This document shows, in pieces, positions 32,765 through 40,320 of a DNA stretch of 64,000 nucleotides. The position numbers and the translations under genes were made by a program. Every line of letters begins with the position of its first letter. Within the stretch, counting starts at the first letter, position 1. This stretch comes from Chloroflexota bacterium (GTDB taxonomy: Bacteria > Chloroflexota > Anaerolineae > Anaerolineales > Villigracilaceae): the NCBI GenBank assembly GCA_013388855.1, contig JACAEM010000026.1, forward strand, positions 1-64,000, in the 5' to 3' direction. The notes below the pieces were generated by a model, which was not told the DNA's origin, did no database searches, and worked only from the letters and a program-made list of their open reading frames with translations.

Positions 32765-33910
32765 CTACTGATATATCTTCTCCCACTCGTCTCGCAGGAA
32801 GTTGCCCAGCACTTGGTCTGCCGTGCCTTGGGCGGGGAGCACATCGCCGTCGGGTTCCACGTACAACCAGACTTTGCCCGCGCCGGATGGGAGATCATCC
32901 TCCTCTGTCTCCAGGGCAACCGGGTTCTGCGCGGAGTAGGGGACGGGCAGATCGAATGCCAATGTAATGTTCAAGTCCGCGGCTTTTTGCATCAAAGCAT
33001 CCAGTTGAGATCTCAGTGACATATCCGCGAGGCCGACGGAAATGCTTTTCACCCCCAATTGGGCGAGTCTTTCAAGTGTGGCAGGTATGTTCGGAGAGAC
33101 TTCTTTGTTGACCGTGATGTGCACTGTGACGAACAGATCTTCGGGCATGACGGTTCCGAGCGCTTTCCATGATTTTTCGTTGTCAGGCTGGAGCAGAAAG
33201 AGCAGGTGGTCGAGTCCTGTTTGCAGGAGGGTGTGGAGATATTCCTTGTCTGCCAGTTTCAAACCGTCGCTGAGTAGACCGCAGACCTGTCCGAGGCTTT
33301 CGGCGTGAGCAATCAGCGCGGGAAGGTCTTCGCGCAAAGTGGGTTCTCCGCCCGTAAATGTGATGTGAGGAATCCCAGCCCGCCAGGCTTTATCGAGGAT
33401 GGACTTCCATTCGTCGGTGGTCAGTTCACGGTCGACGCGCTTGGCAGGGGCGTATTCTGCCTGGGTGCCTGGGGGCAATTTGTAGGTCAAGGCACAGTCG
33501 AGGCGGAGCGGAGCGGTGAGGTCGGCTGAATGGGGCGCGACCCGCTCAAAGTCCAGATAGGAGACGGGGTCCAGGTCCGGTGTGGAGATCAGGGTCTGGA
33601 TGCGGTCCATGAAGTCATGGAAATCCTGAAGCGCCACTTCCTTTTTGACGCGATAGCGCGCGGAAACCTGCTTCGCAGCTTCGTCCGGATCGGTGCCTTT
33701 GATAAAGTGGAAGGCATATTCGGCGGCAGTGGGATTGAGGTGCAGGACAGTAGCGGCGTTGACGATCAGGATGCCAGAGCCATCCTTGCGCAGACGCAAA
33801 TGCAGGCGGAAAGGGCGTTCGTGTTCATGAGCAGCTTGCATGTGATGCAGCCCCTCGGGCAGAGGCGTGACCTTTGAAAAACGCTCGGTGAGACGGTGGA
33901 AAAAGTTCAT
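32765..33910 (-). CDS. PqqD-like/radical-SAM homologue without cluster cysteines (pseudoenzyme)
   Basis: The start is ATG 33910 with AGGAG 8 nt upstream. The 381-residue protein has the PqqD-like N-terminal domain (about 35-108; GILIVNAATVLHLNPTAAEY). A radical-SAM barrel follows that keeps the SAM-binding GGEPTLR. Where its neighbour has CNNDCAHC it reads LPPGTQAE (residues 145-152), so Leu145, Thr149 and Glu152 replace the three cluster ligands. It stops at VEPDGDVLPAQGTADQVLGNF, lacking the SPASM cysteines. It cannot bind the 4Fe-4S cluster and is probably a partner subunit that recruits or positions a peptide substrate. It is the last gene of the cluster, 12 bp after the PAS gene. Confidence 0.85.
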   Translation of the reverse strand: MNFFHRLTERFSKVTPLPEGLHHMQAAHEHERPFRLHLRLRKDGSGILIVNAATVLHLNPTAAEYAFHFIKGTDPDEAAKQVSARYRVKKEVALQDFHDFMDRIQTLISTPDLDPVSYLDFERVAPHSADLTAPLRLDCALTYKLPPGTQAEYAPAKRVDRELTTDEWKSILDKAWRAGIPHITFTGGEPTLREDLPALIAHAESLGQVCGLLSDGLKLADKEYLHTLLQTGLDHLLFLLQPDNEKSWKALGTVMPEDLFVTVHITVNKEVSPNIPATLERLAQLGVKSISVGLADMSLRSQLDALMQKAADLNITLAFDLPVPYSAQNPVALETEEDDLPSGAGKVWLYVEPDGDVLPAQGTADQVLGNFLRDEWEKIYQ

Positions 33911-33921
33911 TTTATTTCTCC

Positions 33922-34263
33922 TCAAGAGCGGATGAAATGCGGCAGTTCGAATGGAATTTCAAGTGAGAGTTCGACAAACCCGGCGTACTCTCCGTTGCGA
34001 TACCAAGGCGACTGGTAGATCAATTTTTTGACGCCGTTCTTTTCGATGGTGTAGACGTTCTTCTCACGCGCGGCGAGCAGACGTTCGGTTTTGGTGCGCG
34101 CCGGTTCGGGGTGACAATCGAGCACGTTCGAGCCGATCAGTTTGCGACCGCCGTCCGCTTCAAAGGTTTTAGCGGCTTTGTCGTTCATTTCGATGATGAT
34201 GCCCTCCTCGTCACAGACGGTGACCGCGGCAGGGAATTCCTTGACCCAGTCTAATTCATTCAT
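33922..34263 (-). CDS. Small single PAS-domain protein
   Basis: The 113-residue protein is one PAS domain: FPAAVTVCDEEGIIIEMNDKAAKTF with the N-box, then LIGSNVLDCHPEP, and the C-terminal strands YQSPWYRNGEYAGFVELSLE. No output domain is attached. It overlaps the radical-SAM gene by 4 nt (ATGA) and is followed at once by the pseudoenzyme gene, so it belongs to the same complex or operon. PAS domains sense redox state, gases or small ligands, or mediate contacts between proteins. Confidence 0.82.
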   Translation of the reverse strand: MNELDWVKEFPAAVTVCDEEGIIIEMNDKAAKTFEADGGRKLIGSNVLDCHPEPARTKTERLLAAREKNVYTIEKNGVKKLIYQSPWYRNGEYAGFVELSLEIPFELPHFIRS

Positions 34264-35624
34264 GCAGGTATCTCCAATGAAATCAATGATGAATTCTCAA
34301 ATTTGAGCGGACATCCGCCGCCGCACTCTGCCAGGACGGGACAGCCTTCACATTTAATGGGTAGATTCTGCCGCTCGCGCAACTGCACCGATAGCTTGTG
34401 ATTCCAGATCGAGTCCCAGGGGTCGGTGAGGATGTTTCCAAGCGCTGTGTAGTACGACTGACAAGGCAGTACATCTCCGTTCGATTCGATGCACATGCTG
34501 TATAACGCCGCTGTACAGCCTTTGACACCCAAATTACTGGCGGTGGGATCGAACTCGCAGTATTGCGTAGGCGTGTACCAGATGAGGCGCTGCCCGCGCT
34601 CGCTGGTCTTGCGGGTGGCAAGGTCGAGAATGGGTTGTAATTCGCTTTCCTTGAGTCCGGTGCCTACCGTCAGACCGTTGCCGGAGTAGATGAGCGCGTT
34701 CAAACCGATGGTCGGTACGCCAATATCGGCGAGAAAATCCAGCGTATCGGGAATCGTGTGGACGTTCGTGCGGAGCATGGTGGTGTTGGTCATCACATAG
34801 AGTTTGGATGCCAGCGCGTTCTTCAATCCTTGAATGGTTTGTCTGTGCGCACCCTTGGCTCGCATCATCTCATCGTGGATCTGCTCATCGCACGACTCAA
34901 CCGTAATCTGCACATGATCCAGCCCGGCATCGACCAGCTTTTGCAAATACTTTTCATCGGATAGCCGCCGTGCGTTTGTGTTGAGACAGGTGATCTGTCC
35001 GTTCGATTCGGCGTGATGGATGAGTTCGGGCAGGTCGTTTCGCAGCGTCGCTTCGCCGCCGGTGAAGACGATATGCGGGACACCCAACGCCCAGAGTTGG
35101 TCCAGCACCTTGAACCATTGTTCCGTGCTCAGTTCGGGAAAGTTCCGTTCGCGGGCGTTGTAGCAGTGAGCACAGTCGTTGTTGCAGCGATAGGTGACCG
35201 CCAGGTCCATGCGGTAGGGCGCGGTGGGCCGGGCGCTGAACGGCATGTTCATTTCAAGATCGAGTTCATGGATGGGACAGGCGCCATCAGGGCGTATCAA
35301 TTCTTCGAATTGAAAGAGGAAAGAAGAAAGATCGCTTTCGGCTTGCGCTTTGCCGACGGAATAGCGTGACCTCATTGCACGCACACTTTCCTCTTTCGTC
35401 TTTCCTTCCAGGATCATCCACGCCATGAATGTAGCCGTAGGGTTCAAGTGCATCACGCTGCTGGCATTGACGATCAACGTGCCATTGCCATCCGGGTTCA
35501 CGCGCAGATGAATGCGGGATTTTTCTTCCGCGTTTTCGCGGAGGTAGTGATAAAGTCCCGCTGATGGGCCGTGGACAATGGACGATGGTTTCAGGAACGA
35601 TTTGAAGGTATCCAACAAAGCCAT
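34260..35624 (-). CDS. PqqD-like/radical-SAM/SPASM peptide maturase
   Basis: The 454-residue protein has three parts. A PqqD-like peptide-binding domain lies at about 37-112 (NASSVMHLNPTATFMAWM). The radical-SAM barrel has the cluster motif CNNDCAHC (Cys147, 151, 154) and GGEATLR. A SPASM-type C-terminal region carries auxiliary-cluster cysteines in KCEGCPVLAECGGGC (Cys425, 428, 434, 438), plus CQSYYTALGN. This is the layout of enzymes that modify ribosomal peptides or protein tails. AGAGGTG precedes the ATG. The gene lies 44 bp after the gene for a membrane protein ending in a Cys-Ala repeat tail, the obvious candidate substrate. The chemistry is not known. Confidence 0.9.
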   Translation of the reverse strand: MALLDTFKSFLKPSSIVHGPSAGLYHYLRENAEEKSRIHLRVNPDGNGTLIVNASSVMHLNPTATFMAWMILEGKTKEESVRAMRSRYSVGKAQAESDLSSFLFQFEELIRPDGACPIHELDLEMNMPFSARPTAPYRMDLAVTYRCNNDCAHCYNARERNFPELSTEQWFKVLDQLWALGVPHIVFTGGEATLRNDLPELIHHAESNGQITCLNTNARRLSDEKYLQKLVDAGLDHVQITVESCDEQIHDEMMRAKGAHRQTIQGLKNALASKLYVMTNTTMLRTNVHTIPDTLDFLADIGVPTIGLNALIYSGNGLTVGTGLKESELQPILDLATRKTSERGQRLIWYTPTQYCEFDPTASNLGVKGCTAALYSMCIESNGDVLPCQSYYTALGNILTDPWDSIWNHKLSVQLRERQNLPIKCEGCPVLAECGGGCPLKFENSSLISLEIPA

Positions 35625-35668
35625 GTATCACCTCTAAAAACTGACAGCTAATGGCTGAAAGCTAAAAG

Positions 35669-37333
35669 CTATCTTCCTCCACCCGCGCAGGCGCAGGCGC
35701 AACCGGCGCAGGCACACGCGCAGGCGCAGGAACGTCCGCCGCCACCGCCGCGATAGCCGCCTCCACTTCTGGAGGAAGGGGGAGGAGGGTTGGTCACGTT
35801 GGTGACGCGGCTGGTAAAGTCGTTGACGTTGCCGATGACTTTGTTCGAGAAGGTTTGTACACCGGTGACCACCGAGGCGGCGAAGTCCGCACCGGGCAGG
35901 GCGGAGGGGCCCCTGCCAGGACCGGGCGTCGAAACGGAGGCAGGTCGGGCGATGGTCGAACCGCCGCCGCCCCAGACCGGATCATACCGACCCCACCAAT
36001 TGGGCAGGAAGATCGGTCCAGTGAAGACGCGGCGCGTCCGGTCATCGTAGTCCTTGTCGAGCATGGTCCATTCGAGGGCTTCGTCGAATTTCTGGCTTTT
36101 GACCTCCGGCGTATCGGCGGCTTCCACCTGCTGCCAGGCTTTTTCCATGATGCTCTTGTAATAGGCAATCGTTTCGCGGCGGCTAAAGCCCTTCATCTTT
36201 TCGGAGACGGACCGTACCAACTTGACTGTCATCTCCTGTAATAGTTTGCGGCGTTCCCTGAGGTCTTTGACCTTGAAGGCATCGAGGAAGTTGATCTCGT
36301 ATTCGTGCAATTTTTCAGGCAGGGGCGCAGCGACATGCAGCTCGAGCGGATCGCGTTTGACCACCTCCGCCGCGTTCTTCTTGACCACGCCGAACAGGAT
36401 CATGGTCATCACCTTATCGAGCGGCTGCTCCATCAGGATCGCCGATTCGACCGCCGTCAGTCCACGCTTGATGCCGTGACCTTCGATAGAGATCTTCGGC
36501 GGCAGGTATTGCAGTTTGCGGCGGTTCCCGGCGATGGCGCTCAGGATCGGGATGCCCAGGAACATGAAGCCGAAGAAGCCAAAACAGATCAGGCTGAAGA
36601 TCGTATCGGGTGAAACGGAGAAGGAAGGCAGTTGTACCGTCACGATACTGTCTGCCGGAACGTTGCTCTTGGGGAATGACGCGCCGAATTTGTAGGAAAC
36701 ATCCGGCGCGGCGTTGGGATTGCGCCATGTGTAGGTGACACGTCCCTCCGCATCAAGGGCGGTCTCCGGCTCGGAAGGGAACCCGGACGGCGCGGAATGC
36801 CAGCGCGGTTCTTCGGGCTGGACACTCGGCGGCAGATGGTAGATGACTGTGATATCGGTGCTGCCGGTCACCACACTGCTTTGGTAATACAGCGGAGCGA
36901 ACACTGCACTGACGTAATTTTCATCTTCATAGTCTTTATACAGGACACCGGAAACGCGTCCAACAGAGACGTGAACGGTTCCCGTTTCCCCGGGCGGAAT
37001 CGCGTACGGACCCATCTCCACGGCAAAGCCATAGCCGCCGATCCCTTGAAAGTCGCTGGAGATCGAAAGTGGATTCCCGTTGATGGTCGCTTGGATGCTG
37101 TTAAAATCGAAATTACCGTTGGGCATGCCCACATCCACGAATTCGATGGCATGACCACTGGGCTGGTTCGTGAATGTGAGCAGATAATCCAGCGCCTGCG
37201 TCCCGTCCGAATTCCAATAGACGTTGACGACCTCCTTGTCGAGGCTGAAATAATAATCCTGCGCAAAGACGGATGTTGTAACGCTGAACGTGAGAATTAG
37301 GACCAATATAATCGTCAGAAGTCTTTTCTTCAT
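35669..37333 (-). CDS. DUF2207-like membrane protein with seven-cysteine Cys-Ala tail
   Basis: The 554-residue protein has a signal peptide (1-25, cut after VFA), an extracellular beta domain of about 210 residues, and a membrane span near 240-262 (FSLICFGFFGFMFLGIPI). A cytoplasmic region follows, then a Gly/Ser-rich linker. The last 20 residues (535-554) are SCACACACAGCACACAGGGR, with cysteines at 536, 538, 540, 542, 545, 547 and 549. DUF2207 proteins commonly end in a Gly-rich tail without cysteine. A repetitive Cys tail next to PqqD-like/radical-SAM genes suggests a modification target; a metal-binding tail is the alternative. GGAGG precedes the ATG. Confidence 0.85.
   Translation of the reverse strand: MKKRLLTIILVLILTFSVTTSVFAQDYYFSLDKEVVNVYWNSDGTQALDYLLTFTNQPSGHAIEFVDVGMPNGNFDFNSIQATINGNPLSISSDFQGIGGYGFAVEMGPYAIPPGETGTVHVSVGRVSGVLYKDYEDENYVSAVFAPLYYQSSVVTGSTDITVIYHLPPSVQPEEPRWHSAPSGFPSEPETALDAEGRVTYTWRNPNAAPDVSYKFGASFPKSNVPADSIVTVQLPSFSVSPDTIFSLICFGFFGFMFLGIPILSAIAGNRRKLQYLPPKISIEGHGIKRGLTAVESAILMEQPLDKVMTMILFGVVKKNAAEVVKRDPLELHVAAPLPEKLHEYEINFLDAFKVKDLRERRKLLQEMTVKLVRSVSEKMKGFSRRETIAYYKSIMEKAWQQVEAADTPEVKSQKFDEALEWTMLDKDYDDRTRRVFTGPIFLPNWWGRYDPVWGGGGSTIARPASVSTPGPGRGPSALPGADFAASVVTGVQTFSNKVIGNVNDFTSRVTNVTNPPPPSSRSGGGYRGGGGGRSCACACACAGCACACAGGGR
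35672..35731 (-). repeat. Cys-Ala coding repeat of the tail
   Basis: Alternating TGC/TGT and GCC/GCG codons form GC-rich 6-bp units encoding (Cys-Ala)4-Gly-(Cys-Ala)3-Gly3. Third-base variation (TGT once, GCG twice) suggests selection on the protein rather than a recent DNA expansion. Confidence 0.75.
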
Positions 37334-37358
37334 AACGATCCTCCAATCGTAAATCGAA

Positions 37359-37760
37359 TCACCACTTTGGTTCTTCGGTCAACTGATATGTCGTCCCGCA
37401 GAAGGGACACTCCACCGTGGGCGCGCCCGCGATCATCTTGACATTGTCCGCGCTGAGCGAACCGCCGCAGGAACGGCATTTCATCTGTTCGATCCTGGTC
37501 TCGCCGGGCAGGTCCACTTTCATGGTGACGTGCTGGACGACCTCGGTCTTGGTTCCGCGCTGGGCGGCGTAGACCAGTCCCGCACCGCCCGCCAGGAAGA
37601 GTATCCCGACACAGCCAAAGCCGATTCCAAAAGTCAACCAGTTGGAACCGCCCTGGGCGGAGGTCGAGCCGATCACGTTCAAAATTCCGTAGCCAAACAG
37701 GCATACGCCGATCAAAAATAATATCCCCGCGCCGATCTAGAGAAGTGTTTTGCTCGTCAT
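37359..37760 (-). pseudogene. Zinc-ribbon membrane protein with in-frame TAG at codon 8
   Basis: ATG 37760 follows AGGAG at 7 nt and encodes MTSKTLL, then TAG (37739-37737), then an open frame with IGAGILFLIGVCLFGYGIL, a first membrane span that needs the residues around the TAG for its start. A second span follows (about 40-58), and a cytoplasmic zinc ribbon CRSCGGSLSADN...ECPFCGTTY at the C terminus. Restart at TTG 37715 would give 118 residues and cut the first span short. The gene is 26 bp upstream of the Cys-Ala-tail gene. It is intact apart from one codon, so a recent nonsense change, a sequencing error or readthrough are all possible. Confidence 0.7.
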
Positions 37761-37817
37761 GAAATGACTCCTGTCACTGTATACGAAAAGTCTAGCATTT
37801 CCGTTGTTTCGGGGCAA

Positions 37818-37845
37818 TTGACATTCATCTTGATTTTTGTACTAT
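37818..37845 (+). promoter_or_regulatory. Promoter upstream of methylmalonyl-CoA mutase
   Basis: TTGACA (37818-37823), 16-bp spacer, TACTAT (37840-37845). The leader to ATG 38011 is about 160 nt and contains two hairpins: a broken stem at about 37857-37906 and the dispersed palindrome at 37941-38008. Confidence 0.6.
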
Positions 37846-37940
37846 TTTGGTGGAATTTGTAGAAGGGACGTTCCTCGTCAAAAGAGGGTGTCACTCGTCC
37901 TACAAGTTAATTTGGCTTGGCTTTATACTTGAAGAAAATT

Positions 37941-38008
37941 TTAACCACAGAAGCGTGCAATGGTTTGAACCTTTCCCTTCGTGACGCTTTGTGACACTTC
38001 ATGGTGAA
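37941..38008. repeat. Dispersed palindrome of the AACCAC...CACAAAG type, copy 2 (diverged)
   Basis: TTAACCACAGAAGC and, about 30 nt later, GCTTTGTGACACTTCATGGT form an imperfect inverted repeat resembling 18811-18878. It lies just before the mutase ATG. Confidence 0.5.
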
Positions 38009-38010
38009 AA

Positions 38011-39663
38011 ATGACAATTCAAGATCAATACAACCGATGGAAAGAAACGACACTCAAAAAATCTCTGGATAAATTCAAAGAGCGGAAGGATCGCTTCGAG
38101 ACCTCCGCCGGGATCGAGATTCCGCGTCTCGGACTGCCATCACAGCCTGATCCCGATTACGAAACGAAGTTGGGATTCCCCGGCGAATATCCGTTTACAC
38201 GCGGAGTCCAGCCGACGATGTACCGTTCCCGCTTCTGGACCATGCGCCAGTACGCCGGTTTTTCCACTGCGGAAGAATCCAACAAGCGCTATCGCTATCT
38301 GCTCCAAAACGGACAGACCGGACTCAGCGTCGCCTTCGACCTGCCGACCCAGATTGGCTACGACGCGGACGACCCCATCGCGGCAGGAGAGGTGGGCAAG
38401 GTGGGCGTGTCGATCTCGTCCATTCGGGACATGGAGCAGTTGTTCGACCAGATTCCCCTCGATAAAGTTTCCACCTCGATGACCATCAACGCGCCCGCGG
38501 GAGTTCTGCTGGCAATGTATATTGCCGTGGCGAAACGCCAGGGCGTAGACATGAAGCAATTGCGCGGCACGATCCAGAACGACATCCTCAAGGAATATGT
38601 GGCGCGCGGCACGTATATTTTCCCGCCCGCGCCGTCGATGCGGCTCATCACCGATATCTTCTCGTTCTGTTCCCGGAATGTGCCGAACTGGAACACCATC
38701 TCGATCTCGGGCTATCACATCCGTGAAGCGGGCTCGACCTCCGTGCAGGAAGTGGCGTTTACGCTGGCGAATGGAATTGCCTACGTGGAAGCGGCGTTGA
38801 AAGCAGGCTTGAACGTGGATGATTTTGCCGGTCAGCTTTCATTCTTCTTCAACGCGCACAACAACTTTTTGGAAGAGGTGGCGAAGTTTCGGGCGGCGCG
38901 CAGGTTATGGGCAAAGGTGATGCGCGAACGGTTCAAGGCGCAGAAACCGTCCTCCTGGCAGTTACGCTTCCACACACAGACCGCCGGTTCGACGCTCACT
39001 GCCCAGCAGCCAGAGAACAACGTGGTGCGCGTCACAATACAAGCTCTTTCCGCCGTCCTCGGCGGGACGCAGTCCCTGCACACCAACAGCATGGACGAAG
39101 CGTTGTGGCTGCCTACCGAGAAGTCTGTGCGGGTGGCGCTGCGCACCCAGCAAATCATCGCCTACGAATCGGGTGTGGCGGACTCGGTCGATCCGCTGGC
39201 GGGATCGTACCTGATCGAATATCTCACCGACGAGATCGAAAAAGGCGCGCAGGATTACCTCGCCAAAATTGATGAAATGGGCGGAGCGCTCAAGTCCATC
39301 GAGCGCGGATTCATGCAGAATGAAATTCAGAACGCCGCCTATGCCGCCCAGCAGGCCATTGAGAAAAAGGAACAGATCGTGGTGGGCGTCAATCAGTTCC
39401 AGGTGGAGGAGGATTTGACACTTGAACGCCTGAAGGTCGATCCCGCCATCGAAATCGGGCAAAGGGAACGCTTGAAGAAATTAAGGGAGACCAGAGATCA
39501 GAGATTGGTCGAACAGTTGCTCGGCAAATTGGTAAATGCCGCTAAGGGCACTGAGAACCTGATGCCGCTGTTCATCGAATGTGTGGAAAACGACATCACC
39601 CTCGGCGAGATTTGTAATACTTTACGAAGCGTCTGGGGAGAATATGTGGCAGAAGGGTTTTAG
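38011..39663 (+). CDS. Methylmalonyl-CoA mutase, large-subunit catalytic domain
   Basis: The 550-residue protein is the (beta/alpha)8 substrate domain of the acyl-CoA mutases: [38 protein letters not shown], then [16 protein letters not shown] and [18 protein letters not shown]. The cobalamin-binding domain is missing, so a separate small subunit must be encoded elsewhere. The reaction interconverts methylmalonyl-CoA and succinyl-CoA. The [13 protein letters not shown] pattern favours methylmalonyl-CoA over isobutyryl-CoA. It stands alone, with its own promoter, and no methylmalonyl-CoA epimerase or MeaB-like chaperone is in the window. B12 use fits the corrinoid enzymes and chelatase nearby. 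Confidence 0.92.
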   Translation: MTIQDQYNRWKETTLKKSLDKFKERKDRFETSAGIEIPRLGLPSQPDPDYETKLGFPGEYPFTRGVQPTMYRSRFWTMRQYAGFSTAEESNKRYRYLLQNGQTGLSVAFDLPTQIGYDADDPIAAGEVGKVGVSISSIRDMEQLFDQIPLDKVSTSMTINAPAGVLLAMYIAVAKRQGVDMKQLRGTIQNDILKEYVARGTYIFPPAPSMRLITDIFSFCSRNVPNWNTISISGYHIREAGSTSVQEVAFTLANGIAYVEAALKAGLNVDDFAGQLSFFFNAHNNFLEEVAKFRAARRLWAKVMRERFKAQKPSSWQLRFHTQTAGSTLTAQQPENNVVRVTIQALSAVLGGTQSLHTNSMDEALWLPTEKSVRVALRTQQIIAYESGVADSVDPLAGSYLIEYLTDEIEKGAQDYLAKIDEMGGALKSIERGFMQNEIQNAAYAAQQAIEKKEQIVVGVNQFQVEEDLTLERLKVDPAIEIGQRERLKKLRETRDQRLVEQLLGKLVNAAKGTENLMPLFIECVENDITLGEICNTLRSVWGEYVAEGF

Positions 39664-39707
39664 GGCTTTCTCTCGAACAAAATAGACTTTATTGGGAATA
39701 AGAAAAA

Positions 39708-39761
39708 CGTCCCGAAGGTTCGTATTTGCCCTTTGATTTGCTTGAAAAAACCTTCGGGACG
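39708..39761. repeat. Dispersed palindrome family, copy 2
   Basis: CGTCCCGAAGGTT (39708-39720) and AACCTTCGGGACG (39749-39761) flank 28 nt. Read in reverse it aligns with the copy at 32700-32752, arm and loop. It lies between convergent gene ends and could terminate both. Confidence 0.65.
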
Positions 39762-39844
39762 ATTAGTTCAGATAAAGTCTAACCATGATCCGCCCCTTAC
39801 CCACTGTGTATGGTTCGACCTTGACACGACCGGATTGACCGGTT

Positions 39845-40318
39845 CTATAGCTTTGACACCTTCACCAGCGCATCCGGCACAAGATTAAAGGCGCGACCAA
39901 ACCCTGCCACGAATCTGCCTCCCTTGGGTGTGATTCGCCATAGATGAAAATCGCCCAGACTGAAAAGTTTTTCCGCTTCCGGGAAGCGCGTCAGATAGAT
40001 GTTTCTGACGCGTTCGTAACGCGGATCGACCCTCGGCACCACCCCAGCCGTCCCCTGGAGCGAGAGGCGTGCCAGAGTCTGCGGATCGACGCGGTGGTCA
40101 TCGGTCTCAGTAATAAGCAGACCAACACGCGGATCCCTTTCCATATCCCCGGTGTGTTTTCCCAGTTTGCTGACATGGATGTAGAATGCCGAACAATCAC
40201 TTTCCATGGCAATTGCGACCATGGCAAGTTGCGGCTCACCATCATGGATGGTTCCGAGCGCGGCGATGCGCGTATTTCGTAGAAGACGCGCCAGAGTAAG
40301 TTCCGAGGCAGGATCCAT
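39845..40318 (-). CDS. FMN-binding split-barrel (pyridoxamine oxidase-like) protein
   Basis: The 157-residue protein matches the PNPOx-like split barrel: LARLLRNTRIAALGTIHDGE at the start, FYIHVSKLGKHTGDMERDPR in the middle and LSLQGTAGVV. Such proteins bind FMN or haem and reduce small molecules; some are haem-iron utilisation proteins. It begins 2 nt after the htpG stop (TAG GC ATG), so the two genes are translated together. The substrate is unknown. Confidence 0.85.
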   Translation of the reverse strand: MDPASELTLARLLRNTRIAALGTIHDGEPQLAMVAIAMESDCSAFYIHVSKLGKHTGDMERDPRVGLLITETDDHRVDPQTLARLSLQGTAGVVPRVDPRYERVRNIYLTRFPEAEKLFSLGDFHLWRITPKGGRFVAGFGRAFNLVPDALVKVSKL

Positions 40319-40320
40319 GC

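Noticed and set aside
2873-37739. Genome-wide recoding of TAG as a sense codon
   Set aside because: TAG ends at least eight other intact genes in the window (for example at 10782, 12227, 14154, 17303, 18890, 22360, 28348 and 35669). Two isolated TAGs are better explained by mutation or error.
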